Shown here piece after piece: positions 35,329-43,736 of a DNA stretch of 64,000 nucleotides. This stretch comes from Nocardia africana NBRC 100379 (GTDB lineage Bacteria > Actinomycetota > Actinomycetes > Mycobacteriales > Mycobacteriaceae), in NCBI RefSeq assembly GCF_001612635.1, contig NZ_BDAV01000010.1:466911-530910 (forward strand), written 5' to 3'. The position numbers were made by a program, and so were the translations under genes. The notes beneath the pieces were generated by a model. The model searched no databases and was not told where the DNA came from. It worked only from the letters and a program-made list of their open reading frames with translations. Numbering within the stretch: position 1 is the stretch's first letter; every line of letters starts with the position of its first letter.

Positions 35329-37190
35329 GATCCCTTTACCCTCGCCGCGGCAGCAAGAAGTACGGCAGCTGCACGATCACATGCAACCTGGTAATCGATG
35401 GTGGACGACCCGGCCAGCACACCCACGACCAACGTCTCGTAACGGTTGGGCGCTTTCTGGCTGAGCGGTAGATACAGCAGACAGCCAATCCCCGGATTGC
35501 CACCCTGGTATGCGGTGTAGTCGCCGATCCGGACCGGCGCGAAAATGTCGGATGACCCCGTCTCGTCGGCTTCGATGCTGAGCCCGGTTCCGGATTCGCC
35601 GGACCATAGGCAGCTGTGCGGATTCGTGAGGGATTTGCTCACCGGTTTGCCGATCGCAGTAACGACCTCGTTGTCCTTGACCACCCCACATGGATCCACG
35701 CCGAGCACAGAATTCGGTGTAACGCTTCGCAGAGGCGGGTTGACGGCCAGCCGGAACACGATCGACCTCAGTACCGAGGCAGCCACACCGCAACTGTCAC
35801 CAAATTTCCGTACCTTCACCGTGATGCCTAGTTGCGCTGAGTCCGGCAATACCGCCGTAATGGCGCAGTTGTCACTTCCGCTGCTACCGCCGCCGAAAAC
35901 GCGCATACCTCCCATCGAGTTCCCGTTGTCCTGACCTGCCAGCACAAGGGAGGATGCCGATCCACCCACAGTTACGTCGACCGTCGAGTACGTGCTGCCG
36001 GATGTGTCGATCGAAATGGAACATTCGTTGGACTGAGTGATGCTCGGATTCGGCTGGCCCCTTCGTTTTCCGACGGGCCCGATGATGCGTTCATCGAGAA
36101 GGGCGCACGCATCTACCAATCGCAGTTGTTCGGAAGACAGAGACAGCGGAGGATCGGAGACTTTCGTAGCTGTGCCCGAGATCGACGTCCGAGGTAGCAG
36201 AACCCCCATTCCAACGCCTGAAGCTGCCGCGATCACAAACGCCACAACGGCTGCGGCGCTGCGGCGCGGTACCCGCGATCGCCGCTGGTGTGTCCCACCC
36301 TCGTCCGGGCGCGAAGCCCAGTACGCCACTTCCCGGGTCTTATGATCGATCTGCCGCTGGACAGCGGCCGGCCATAAGGGTTCCGCTCGGATAGAACCGG
36401 CGAAATCCAACAGTTCGTCGACGCTGGGACGGTCGCCCGGATTTTTCTGCAAACACGCACCGACGATGGATTGCAGAACCGGATCGACACGACTGAGATC
36501 GGCGACAGAATGCACTACGTTATACAAGGTCTGCGGTGTCGACGCCCCAAGGAAAGGGCTCACCCCGGTCGAAGCCATGAAGACGACAGCTCCGACGGAG
36601 AACACATCGCTCGCCGCCGTGAGATTTCGGCCCTCCGCCTGCTCGGGCGACATGAAAGAGGGCGACCCTATGACGGCCCCCGCGCTCGTCAACTGAAATT
36701 CGCCATCGACGGCGCGAGCGATGCCGAAGTCGATCACTCGGGGCCCGTCCTGCGCGAGTAGTACGTTGCTCGGCTTGAGATCGCGATGCACCATGCCGGC
36801 CCGGTGGATCTCCGACAATGCGGCCGCCAAGCCGCCGATCAGCAGCCGCAGGCCACCCATATTGAGTGGACCTGCCCCCGTGATCGCTTCTTCCAGAGTC
36901 GGTCCGGTCACGAACACCGATGACAACCACGGCACCGGGCCTTGGGGATCCGCGTCGACGATTGCCGCAGTGTAAGCACCTGTAACCCGCCGTGACGCCT
37001 CCACTTCACGAGCGAACCTTGCTCTGAATTCCTGGTCGTGTGCGAAGTGCCGATGAACCTGTTTGATCGCGACCAGTCGCCCGTCGGGTGCACGCCCCAG
37101 CAACACCCGCCCCATCGCACCCTGTCCGATAACAGCGAGAATCTTGTTTCCACCCACCAGCTCCGGGTCGGTTCGACCGAGAGGCTCCAC
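35325..37190 (-). CDS. Receptor Ser/Thr protein kinase with cysteine-rich outer domain
   Basis: A 621-residue kinase similar throughout to its downstream partner. It has GQGAMGRV, K43, HRDLKPSN (D137), DFG (154-156) and SPEQ, then one membrane helix (AAAVVAFVIAAASGVGMGVL) and an outer domain with DPCGVVKDNEVVTAIG and CLWSGESG, again DUF3558-like. The start is GTG with GGGGGAG upstream. The two kinases look like a tandem duplication that has diverged and may act as a heteromeric pair. Confidence 0.92.
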   Translation of the reverse strand: MEPLGRTDPELVGGNKILAVIGQGAMGRVLLGRAPDGRLVAIKQVHRHFAHDQEFRARFAREVEASRRVTGAYTAAIVDADPQGPVPWLSSVFVTGPTLEEAITGAGPLNMGGLRLLIGGLAAALSEIHRAGMVHRDLKPSNVLLAQDGPRVIDFGIARAVDGEFQLTSAGAVIGSPSFMSPEQAEGRNLTAASDVFSVGAVVFMASTGVSPFLGASTPQTLYNVVHSVADLSRVDPVLQSIVGACLQKNPGDRPSVDELLDFAGSIRAEPLWPAAVQRQIDHKTREVAYWASRPDEGGTHQRRSRVPRRSAAAVVAFVIAAASGVGMGVLLPRTSISGTATKVSDPPLSLSSEQLRLVDACALLDERIIGPVGKRRGQPNPSITQSNECSISIDTSGSTYSTVDVTVGGSASSLVLAGQDNGNSMGGMRVFGGGSSGSDNCAITAVLPDSAQLGITVKVRKFGDSCGVAASVLRSIVFRLAVNPPLRSVTPNSVLGVDPCGVVKDNEVVTAIGKPVSKSLTNPHSCLWSGESGTGLSIEADETGSSDIFAPVRIGDYTAYQGGNPGIGCLLYLPLSQKAPNRYETLVVGVLAGSSTIDYQVACDRAAAVLLAAAARVKGS

Positions 37191-37408
37191 TGTGCTCCCC
37201 CTTCTTCCAAGGCGGGGAGTCTACCGATGATCGTTTGTGCTTGTGCCACGCCGACGACGCCGTTCTGGCTGGCGAGGCAAGTACTGGACATTTGCTACGT
37301 GTGAGTAGAGCCATCTCGGCGTAACAGTGTGACCTGCGCCCCGTAAAGTCATGTCACAAGAAGCACCGCATGAAGTACGCGGCACACCGTGCAGCGCGAG
37401 GAGCACCA

Positions 37409-38182
37409 GTGTCACTCGATCAGCCACTCGCCCCGCTTCCCCAGGAGGGCATGGGCTTCGCCTCGGCGTGGCCCATCCGGGCTGGCGATGTAGATCCCTA
37501 CAGCCGGCTGCGGCTCGATGCCGTGGCTCGATATTTGCAAGACATCGCGTGGGAAGAGTTGCACAGCACGTTCTTCCACCGCACCGACCCGGCGTGGATC
37601 GTGCGCCGCACCGTCATCGACGTGGTGCGTCCGATCGTCTGGCCGGATCGTGTGCAGTTGCGGCGCTGGTGTTCGGCGATGTCGACGCGGTGGACCAATA
37701 TGCGGGTGCGGATCACCAGCGACAGCGGCGGCCTGATCGAGACCGAGGGCTTCTGGATCAATATCAACGAGTCGACGAATATGCCGACCCGCATCAGCGA
37801 CCAGGGATTGGCGCATCTGGCCCGGACCACCGACGAACATCGGCTGCGCTGGCGGCCGTGGCTGACCGACGCCGTGCCGCCGGAATCGGATACCGATCTG
37901 ACGTTCCCGGTGCGCGCGACCGATATCGACCAGTTCAACCACGTCAACAACGCCATGTACTGGCAGGCGGTGGAGCACTTCCTGGTGGATTACCCGAAGC
38001 TGGTGGCCGGACCGCACCGCGCGGTGATCGAATATGTCGCGCCGGTGCTGGCCCGTCAGCACATCAGCGTGCGCAGCCGCTACGAGCCCGGCGACCGCAA
38101 CGGCCAGCCGGTGCTGCGGCTGTGGTTCATGGTCGGCGGCACCATCACCACCACCGTGCGGATCGGCGCGTTACCGACCTGA
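37409..38182 (+). CDS. Acyl-ACP thioesterase-like double-hotdog protein
   Basis: A 257-residue protein with two hotdog folds. The first has PIRAGDVDPYSRLRLDAVARYLQDIAWE and the second has RATDIDQFNHVNNAMYWQAVEHFL, where the N-H-V-N-N block is the active-site region of acyl-ACP thioesterases. It would release fatty acids from acyl carriers. The GTG at 37409 has GAGGAG five bases upstream; an ATG at 37370 would add thirteen unlikely residues. It is divergent from the kinases and convergent with fprB. Confidence 0.83.
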   Translation: MSLDQPLAPLPQEGMGFASAWPIRAGDVDPYSRLRLDAVARYLQDIAWEELHSTFFHRTDPAWIVRRTVIDVVRPIVWPDRVQLRRWCSAMSTRWTNMRVRITSDSGGLIETEGFWININESTNMPTRISDQGLAHLARTTDEHRLRWRPWLTDAVPPESDTDLTFPVRATDIDQFNHVNNAMYWQAVEHFLVDYPKLVAGPHRAVIEYVAPVLARQHISVRSRYEPGDRNGQPVLRLWFMVGGTITTTVRIGALPT

Positions 38183-38220
38183 GCGCGGATAACGGAGAGT
38201 TCGCGAAGGACCCCCGGCGA

Positions 38221-38254
38221 CTTCCGGACCCTCCCGAGCGGGACGGTCCGGAAG
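38221..38254. terminator. Bidirectional terminator between the thioesterase and fprB genes
   Basis: CTTCCGGACC (38221-38230) pairs with GGTCCGGAAG (38245-38254), and the inside continues with TCCCG and CGGGA around an AG loop. The 34-base hairpin has only one unpaired C on each side and lies between two convergent genes. Confidence 0.85.
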
Positions 38255-38263
38255 TACCGGCGA

Positions 38264-39931
38264 TCAGCCGCGTGCGGCTTTGAGCAGATCCTCGATGGTG
38301 GTGAATTTGACCCGCGGACGTCCGCCGGACTTGCCGGCGTTCTTCTCCGCGGCGTCGATGGCCTTCCAGCCCTCGCGGCCGACCGCGTCGGGCTGACGCT
38401 GTGCGAGCAGGGCTTCGAGCGCGGCCCGATCTCCTTGCGGCGCAGCCAGTTTGCCGGAGGTGAAATCCTCGAGCAGCTGTTCCACGGTTTCGGTGGCATC
38501 GACCCGGTTGGAACCGATCACGCCCCGCGGACCACGCTTGATCCACCCCGAAACGTAGACCCCGGTGACGTGCGCGCCGTCGGCGACCACGCGACCGTGC
38601 TCGTTGGGCACGATCCCGGCCCGCTCGTCGAACGGCAGATCCGCGATCGGAACACCGCGATAGCCGATGGACCGCAATACCATCGACGCCGGCAGCGTCT
38701 CGCGGCGATCCGAGGCCCGCGCCACCACGCGCCCGTTCTCGGAGACCAGTTCGTTGTGCACGAACTCGAGCTCCTCGACGTGACCCTCACCGCGGATCTC
38801 GGTCGGCGAGGCCAGGTAGCGGAACACGATGCGCTTGTTGTCCGGATTCGGGGCCTTGGCCGCGTACTCCTGGGCGAGTTCGTACTTCAGGCGCAGCGAG
38901 GGCTCGATTTCGGGGTCGTCGAGCAGCGCCTGGCCGGCCGGATCGAGTTCCAGCTCGGCCGGGTCGATGATCACATCGACGCCCTTCAGATGTCCCAGCG
39001 CCAGGAATTCCGCCGAGGTGTAGGCGGCTTGGAGCGGGCCACGCCGGCCCAGCACCACGACCTCACGGATAGTGCTCGACCGCAGCGCGTCCAGGGCGTG
39101 GTCGGCGATATCGGTCTTGGCCAGCTCGTCGGGCGACAGCGTCAGCACGCGGGCGACATCGAGGGCGACGTTGCCGTTACCCACGATCACCACGCGCTCA
39201 CCGGACAGGTCGAAGCTGCGCTCGGCATAGTCGGGGTGGCCGTTGTACCAGGCCACGAACTCGGTCGCCGAGTGACTGCCCGGCAGATCCTCACCCGGCA
39301 CGTCGAGGCGGCGGTCGGCGGAGGCGCCCACGGCGTAGATCACCGCGTGGTGATGGGCCAGCAGTTCCTCGTGCGAAATGTGTTTACCCACCTCGACATT
39401 CAGGCGGTACTGCAGAGTGTCGCGACGGAACGCGCTCTCGAACATGCTCGACACCGACTTGGTCCCCGGATGATCCGGAGCCACACCGGCGCGCACCAGA
39501 CCCCACGGGGTGGGCAGCCGGTCGAACATCTCCACCTCGACATCGGCGCGGCGCAACAACTCGTCGGCGGCGTAGCAGGCCGCCGGCCCGGCGCCCACGA
39601 TCGCCACCCGCAGCGTGCCCAGCTCCTTCGGCGGGCGCGCCGGGGTCACCAGCGGGTCGAAATTCGACTCCAGCGGATGGCGCTGGAAGTAGGCGGCGTT
39701 GATATCGCGGAAACGAGCCAGCGACGCCGTCAGATCGTCCTCGGAGAAGATGGCCTCCACCGGGCAGGCATCCACACACGCACCACAGTCGATACAGGTG
39801 TCGGGGTCGATGTACAGCTGCTCGGTCGTCGCGAACTCTGGTTGCTCCGGAGTGGGACGAATGCAATCGACCGGGCACTCGGGAACGCAGCTGGCGTCGT
39901 TGCAACAACGCTGCGTGATCACGTAGGCCAT
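38264..39931 (-). CDS. fprB: Ferredoxin fused to NADPH-ferredoxin reductase (FprB type)
   Basis: A 555-residue fusion. Residues 1-80 form a two-cluster ferredoxin (CVPECPVDC, CIDCGACVDACP). The rest is an adrenodoxin-reductase-like flavoprotein (VAIVGAGPAACYAADEL, PWGLVRAGVAPDHPGTK, VVIVGNGNVALDVARVL, VYVSGWIKRGPRGVIGSN). It matches the domain layout of mycobacterial FprB and would move electrons from NADPH to iron-sulphur acceptors. The ATG follows AGGA. There is no obvious operon partner. Confidence 0.93.
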   Translation of the reverse strand: MAYVITQRCCNDASCVPECPVDCIRPTPEQPEFATTEQLYIDPDTCIDCGACVDACPVEAIFSEDDLTASLARFRDINAAYFQRHPLESNFDPLVTPARPPKELGTLRVAIVGAGPAACYAADELLRRADVEVEMFDRLPTPWGLVRAGVAPDHPGTKSVSSMFESAFRRDTLQYRLNVEVGKHISHEELLAHHHAVIYAVGASADRRLDVPGEDLPGSHSATEFVAWYNGHPDYAERSFDLSGERVVIVGNGNVALDVARVLTLSPDELAKTDIADHALDALRSSTIREVVVLGRRGPLQAAYTSAEFLALGHLKGVDVIIDPAELELDPAGQALLDDPEIEPSLRLKYELAQEYAAKAPNPDNKRIVFRYLASPTEIRGEGHVEELEFVHNELVSENGRVVARASDRRETLPASMVLRSIGYRGVPIADLPFDERAGIVPNEHGRVVADGAHVTGVYVSGWIKRGPRGVIGSNRVDATETVEQLLEDFTSGKLAAPQGDRAALEALLAQRQPDAVGREGWKAIDAAEKNAGKSGGRPRVKFTTIEDLLKAARG

Positions 39932-40106
39932 ATCTCGCAGATCCTCGAAACATCATGGGACGTCCCCACCCGGGTTTGGACAGGGCGTGCGTCGCACCGG
40001 TTGCCGGTCGGCCCCCGCTGTGACACTACCTTCAGTGTGCCTCGAGAGTGAGTTACATCTCTCATCAGGTAGCGATTTAGATAACACCGTTTACTTTCTA
40101 CGGCGC

Positions 40107-40112
40107 TACGGT
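40107..40112 (+). promoter_or_regulatory. -10 box of a leaderless promoter for the SixA-like gene
   Basis: TACGGT fits the TANNNT pattern and is followed by exactly seven bases and the ATG at 40120. The gene has no Shine-Dalgarno sequence. No clear -35 element was found. Confidence 0.4.
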
Positions 40113-40119
40113 ATTGCTC

Positions 40120-40611
40120 ATGGCGCGGACGCTGATCCTGATGCGACACGGTAAATCCGCATATCCGCCGGGTGTCGACGACCACGATCGGCCGCTGGCG
40201 CCCCGGGGCCGGCGCGAGGCGGCGCTGGCCGGCACCTGGTTGCGCGAGACTCAACCGGCGATCGACGCGGTGTGCTGTTCGGACGCGGTCCGGACCCGCG
40301 AAACGCTGGCCGCGACGGGCATCGACGCGCCGGTCGTCTACGACCATTCGATCTACGAGGCCACGCCGCACACCCTGATCGAATTGATCCAGCTGACCGG
40401 CGACGAGGTGGAGACGCTGCTGCTGATCGGCCATTCGCCGGGTATGCCGTGGACGGCGTGGGAACTGGCGGCCAATCGCGCCTCGCTGCCGGCCGAAGAG
40501 CTCAGCCGCAAATTCCCGACCTCCGCACTGGCGGTGCTGGAATTCGACCGGCCGTGGTCACGCGCGGACCCCGGCACCGGTGAATTGGTCCGGTTCCACG
40601 TCCCACGCTGA
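40120..40611 (+). CDS. SixA-like histidine phosphatase
   Basis: A 163-residue protein of the histidine phosphatase superfamily, SixA subgroup by size. The phospho-accepting motif is LILMRHGKSAY, with a second catalytic region in LLLIGHSPGMPWTAWEL. SixA proteins remove phosphate from histidine on phosphotransfer proteins; the partner here is unknown. The ATG at 40120 is likely leaderless. It is convergent with a small membrane protein gene. Confidence 0.88.
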   Translation: MARTLILMRHGKSAYPPGVDDHDRPLAPRGRREAALAGTWLRETQPAIDAVCCSDAVRTRETLAATGIDAPVVYDHSIYEATPHTLIELIQLTGDEVETLLLIGHSPGMPWTAWELAANRASLPAEELSRKFPTSALAVLEFDRPWSRADPGTGELVRFHVPR

Positions 40612-40640
40612 CGCGCTGTTCGCGAAAAGGCTTGTCAGCG
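40606..40640. terminator. Short hairpin spanning two convergent stop codons
   Basis: CGCTGAC (40606-40612) and GTCAGCG (40634-40640) form a seven-base stem that includes the stop codons of both the SixA-like gene and the small membrane-protein gene. It is a plausible weak shared terminator. Confidence 0.45.
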
Positions 40641-40835
40641 TAGGAATTTGCCGCGCACGACGACGACCGCGCCGAGCAGCACGAGCACCAGCAATGCGAC
40701 GAACCAGTTCGTCAGCGCCCAGACGACGCCCAGTACGACGATCACCGGAACCGCCGCGACGACGGCGATGAACGGGCTTTCCTTGACCGTCTCCAGCGCC
40801 GACCGCGCCCGGACCCGATCGATTTCCTTGGCCAT
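40635..40835 (-). CDS. Small two-helix membrane protein
   Basis: A 66-residue protein with a charged N-terminus (MAKEIDRVRARSALETVKES) and two hydrophobic segments (FIAVVAAVPVIVVLGVVWAL and WFVALLVLVLLGAVVVV) ending in RGKFLR. Both ends are predicted to be cytoplasmic. No functional family was recognised. It is 84 bp from the divergent VOC gene. Confidence 0.72.
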   Translation of the reverse strand: MAKEIDRVRARSALETVKESPFIAVVAAVPVIVVLGVVWALTNWFVALLVLVLLGAVVVVRGKFLR

Positions 40836-40919
40836 GTACTCAGAGTAGGTGCTCGGCGCGGGTTGCGCCCGAATTGTCCGGCAACCCGAATTGTCGGTGG
40901 TCGGTGGGATGCTCCTCAC

Positions 40920-41288
40920 ATGGATTGGAAAATCGAACTCGTCGCCATCCCGGTCACCGACGTCGACCGGGCGAAGGACTTCTACACGAGCATCGGATTC
41001 AACGCCGATCACGACGCCAGCCCGACCGAGGACATCCGGTTCGTGCAGCTGACGCCGCCGGGTTCGGGTTGTTCGATCTGTATCGGCAAGGGCATCACCG
41101 ACGCCGCGCCGGGCAGTGTGGTCGGCATGCAGATGGTGGTATCCAGCGCCGAGCAGGCGTATCGACAGCTGGTGGCCGCCGGCGTGGAGGCCACCCCGGT
41201 CAAGGACGAGGGCTGGGGCCTGTTCACCCATTTTGCCGATCCGGACGGCAACAGGTGGGCCGTGCAGGAACTGCCACAGCGGGGTTGA
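40920..41288 (+). CDS. VOC (glyoxalase/bleomycin-resistance fold) protein
   Basis: A 122-residue single VOC domain with VAIPVTDVDRAKDFYTS, VVSSAEQAYRQLVAAG and FADPDGNRWAVQELP. The fold is shared by glyoxalase I, epimerases and drug-binding proteins, and the sequence does not say which. The ATG at 40920 has only a weak ribosome site. It lies just upstream of the MerR promoter and may serve the same stress response. Confidence 0.88.
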   Translation: MDWKIELVAIPVTDVDRAKDFYTSIGFNADHDASPTEDIRFVQLTPPGSGCSICIGKGITDAAPGSVVGMQMVVSSAEQAYRQLVAAGVEATPVKDEGWGLFTHFADPDGNRWAVQELPQRG

Positions 41289-41335
41289 GCGACACCGGGT
41301 CGAGCCCGAGCGGTGCGCACGATGCGTGCTCGGGC

Positions 41336-41366
41336 TTGCATGGAGTGCACTCCAGGTGGGTAGTGT
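41336..41366 (+). promoter_or_regulatory. MerR-type promoter with 19-bp spacer and palindromic operator
   Basis: TTGCAT (41336-41341) and TAGTGT (41361-41366) are 19 bp apart, the elongated spacer typical of MerR-activated promoters. The perfect palindrome TGGAGTGCACTCCA (41341-41354) sits in the spacer. The merR start is 62 bp further on. The operator resembles GGAGT/ACTCC sites of the AdhR/NmlR group. Confidence 0.75.
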
Positions 41367-41427
41367 CGAGGCGCGGATCCGGCGTAGGCAGTGCGGGTCG
41401 GGAAGCGGTTCAGGAAGGTGAGTGGGG

Positions 41428-41853
41428 ATGACGGCAACCACGGCGAATCCGCTCGAGCACACCGAGGATTACGAGCGCCCCAAGTACTCGATCGGCGATG
41501 TCGCGGAGAGGTCCGGCCTCACCCGCGACACGCTGCGCTGGTACGAGCGAATCGGCCTGATGGACTACATCGGCCGCGATTCCAGCGGCAAGCGCCGCTT
41601 CAGCGATCGGGATCTGAGCTGGCTGCACCTGATCGGCTGTCTGCGCACCACCGGAATGTCGGTCGCCGATATGGTCCACTACGCCGAACTCGTGCGAGCC
41701 GGCGACGACACGACCCCGGAGCGGCTGGAGATGTTCCGGAAAACCCGCGAAGGCGTGCTCGCCCAGATCGAGGACCTGCACAACACACTCGCCGTCCTCG
41801 ACCGCAAGATCGGCCTCTACGAGGGCAGAGTGGCTGCCATGCAACACATCTGA
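41428..41853 (+). CDS. MerR family transcriptional regulator
   Basis: A 141-residue MerR protein: winged helix (YSIGDVAERSGLTRDTLRWYERIGLMDYIGRDSSGKRRFSDRDL), then a dimerising helix (LAQIEDLHNTLAVLDRKIGLYEG). There are no cysteines in the effector region, so it is not a metal or SoxR sensor of the usual kind. Members of this subgroup often control aldo/keto reductases or aldehyde detoxification. It appears to be autoregulated from the palindromic promoter upstream. The ATG at 41428 is favoured over the GTG two codons earlier. Confidence 0.9.
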   Translation: MTATTANPLEHTEDYERPKYSIGDVAERSGLTRDTLRWYERIGLMDYIGRDSSGKRRFSDRDLSWLHLIGCLRTTGMSVADMVHYAELVRAGDDTTPERLEMFRKTREGVLAQIEDLHNTLAVLDRKIGLYEGRVAAMQHI

Positions 41854-41917
41854 ACCCGCGTGACGTCGCATACATCGCGCGCATGGTGACGCAGCGCACG
41901 GTTAGGATGCCTCCGCT

Positions 41918-42394
41918 ATGCAAACCCCCGCCGCCGATGCCCGCATCTGGATCGACAAACAGAGTCCCGAGCCCTTCCGTGCGCTCAGCAACGTCGCACT
42001 GGCCGTCCGCACCGCGGCCGCGGCCGCCGGTCTCGACCGCTCACTGGTCGAGCTGGTCAACGTGCGCGTCTCGCAGATCAACGGCTGCGCGTACTGCCTG
42101 GATCTGCACTCCCAGGCAGCGCTGAAGGCCGGCGTGACCCGACAGCAACTCGACGTGTTGCCGGCCTGGCGGCGTACCGAGTTGTTCACCCCGTCCGAAT
42201 GCGCCGCCCTCGCACTCGCCGAGACGACCACGACGTTGCCCGATGAGGACACCCTGCAACGCGTGTACGCCCATGCGCGGAAACAGCTGTCGGACGAACA
42301 GGTTTCGGTGATCGTCTGGGTCGCGACGACCATCGGCGCGTTCAATCGCGTGTCGATCATGAGCAGGCATCCGGTGCGGGAACGGAAGGAGTAA
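41918..42394 (+). CDS. AhpD-like carboxymuconolactone decarboxylase family protein
   Basis: A 158-residue all-helical protein with the AhpD signature Cys-x-x-Cys-x-x-x-His in INGCAYCLDLHSQ. This is the thiol pair used for peroxide reduction in alkylhydroperoxidase relatives. A TAGGAT box (41903-41908) lies nine bases before the ATG with no ribosome site, so the message may be leaderless or nearly so. It is followed after four bases by the GNAT gene and then pirin, suggesting a small oxidative-stress operon. Confidence 0.88.
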   Translation: MQTPAADARIWIDKQSPEPFRALSNVALAVRTAAAAAGLDRSLVELVNVRVSQINGCAYCLDLHSQAALKAGVTRQQLDVLPAWRRTELFTPSECAALALAETTTTLPDEDTLQRVYAHARKQLSDEQVSVIVWVATTIGAFNRVSIMSRHPVRERKE

Positions 42395-42398
42395 CCCG

Positions 42399-42710
42399 AT
42401 GATCGATCAGGCCGCGACCGCAGCAGTCGTCCGCAACGACGCGCAGCACCGGTACGAGGTGTGGTACGGCGACAAACTCGCCGGCTTCGCCGAATATCGC
42501 GACAACGGCGAGGACACCACCTTCATCCACACCGAGGTGGATTCGGAGTTCAGCGGCAAGGGCCTGGCCGGCACGCTGGCGCAGCACGCGATCGTGGACG
42601 CTATCGACCGCGGCCGTGCGATCGTGCCCCGCTGTTCGTTCATCAAGAGCTGGCTCGACAAGCACCCCGACTACGATGCTCACGTAGTGGGCAAAGGCAT
42701 TCAGCGGTAA
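42399..42710 (+). CDS. GNAT-type N-acetyltransferase, short YjdJ-like
   Basis: A 103-residue protein of the short GNAT-like group (YjdJ type), with FIHTEVDSEFSGKGLAGTLAQHA carrying the acetyl-CoA-binding region, and VPRCSFIKSWLDKHPDY with the cysteine characteristic of this subfamily. The ATG follows GGAAGGAG just four bases past the AhpD-like gene. The substrate is unknown. Confidence 0.88.
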   Translation: MIDQAATAAVVRNDAQHRYEVWYGDKLAGFAEYRDNGEDTTFIHTEVDSEFSGKGLAGTLAQHAIVDAIDRGRAIVPRCSFIKSWLDKHPDYDAHVVGKGIQR

Positions 42711-42752
42711 CCGCGCCCGGTATCAGCGGTGACCCCGGACCGGAGGTGGCCG

Positions 42753-43736
42753 ATGAGCGATCTCGAGGCGAATCCCGCCGAGGCGCTGTGCGAATCGTCG
42801 CCGGCGCCCGGCCCGCGGGCGGATTTCTATCCGGCGCGGGAGGTGCCGCTGGGCGGCGTGCGCGGCGTGACCGTGATGCGGGTACTGCCCCAGCGTGACC
42901 TGCCGACGGTCGGTGCCTGGTGTTTCCTCGACCACTTCGGTTCGACCGAGACCTCGCATCGGCTGCCGCCGGATATCGATCCTCATCCACATATCGGATT
43001 GCAGACGGTGACCTGGCCGTTCGATGGCCGGATCCGTCATCGCGACAGCGTCGGATCCGATGTGGAGATCGAGCCCGGCCAGCTGAATCTGATGACCTCC
43101 GGGCGCGGTATCGCGCATTCGGAGTACACGGTGCCCGGCGCGCCCGCCGGGCAGGGGCTGCAGTTCTGGATCGCCCTGCCGGACGCGCACCGCGATATCG
43201 CACCGCATTTCGAGCAGCATCGCGAGCTGCCGGTGCTGGCCCGGCCGGGACTGCGCGCGACCGTGCTCATCGGCTCGCTAGGGGAGGTGCGCTCACCGGC
43301 GATCAGCTACTCCCCGATCGTCGGCGCGGACATCACCGTCGGCCCGGGTGCGGAGGCACATCTGCCGCTGGCGCCCGAATTCGAGCATGCGGTGCTGGTG
43401 ATGTCGGGTGAGGTGCGCATCGACGACGTGCTCGCCGAACCCGGCCCGCTGCTGTATCTGGGCAGCGACCGCACCGAACTGCGGCTGCGCAGCGAATCCG
43501 GTGCACGGGTGGTGCTGATCGGCGGCGAGCCCTTCGGCGAGGATCTGGTGATGTGGTGGAATTTCGTCGGCCGCAGCCACGACGAGATCGACGCCGCCCG
43601 CACCGCGTGGGAGAAGCACGACACCGAGCGCTTCGGCGATGTGGCGGGACATACTCCGCAGCAACGCATTCCGGCGCCGCCGCTGCCGAACCTGCGGCTG
43701 CGTCCGCGCACCCGCCGAGCGTTCCCGCCCCGCTGA
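42753..43736 (+). CDS. Pirin family protein
   Basis: A 327-residue bicupin. The N-terminal cupin keeps the metal ligands: two His in DPHPHIG, and His and Glu in GRGIAHSEYT. Bacterial pirins have been linked to quercetin oxidation and redox control. The ATG at 42753 follows GGAGGTGG. It is last in the likely AhpD-GNAT-pirin operon. Its TGA directly abuts the stop codon of the convergent XRE gene, forming TGATCA. Confidence 0.92.
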   Translation: MSDLEANPAEALCESSPAPGPRADFYPAREVPLGGVRGVTVMRVLPQRDLPTVGAWCFLDHFGSTETSHRLPPDIDPHPHIGLQTVTWPFDGRIRHRDSVGSDVEIEPGQLNLMTSGRGIAHSEYTVPGAPAGQGLQFWIALPDAHRDIAPHFEQHRELPVLARPGLRATVLIGSLGEVRSPAISYSPIVGADITVGPGAEAHLPLAPEFEHAVLVMSGEVRIDDVLAEPGPLLYLGSDRTELRLRSESGARVVLIGGEPFGEDLVMWWNFVGRSHDEIDAARTAWEKHDTERFGDVAGHTPQQRIPAPPLPNLRLRPRTRRAFPPR

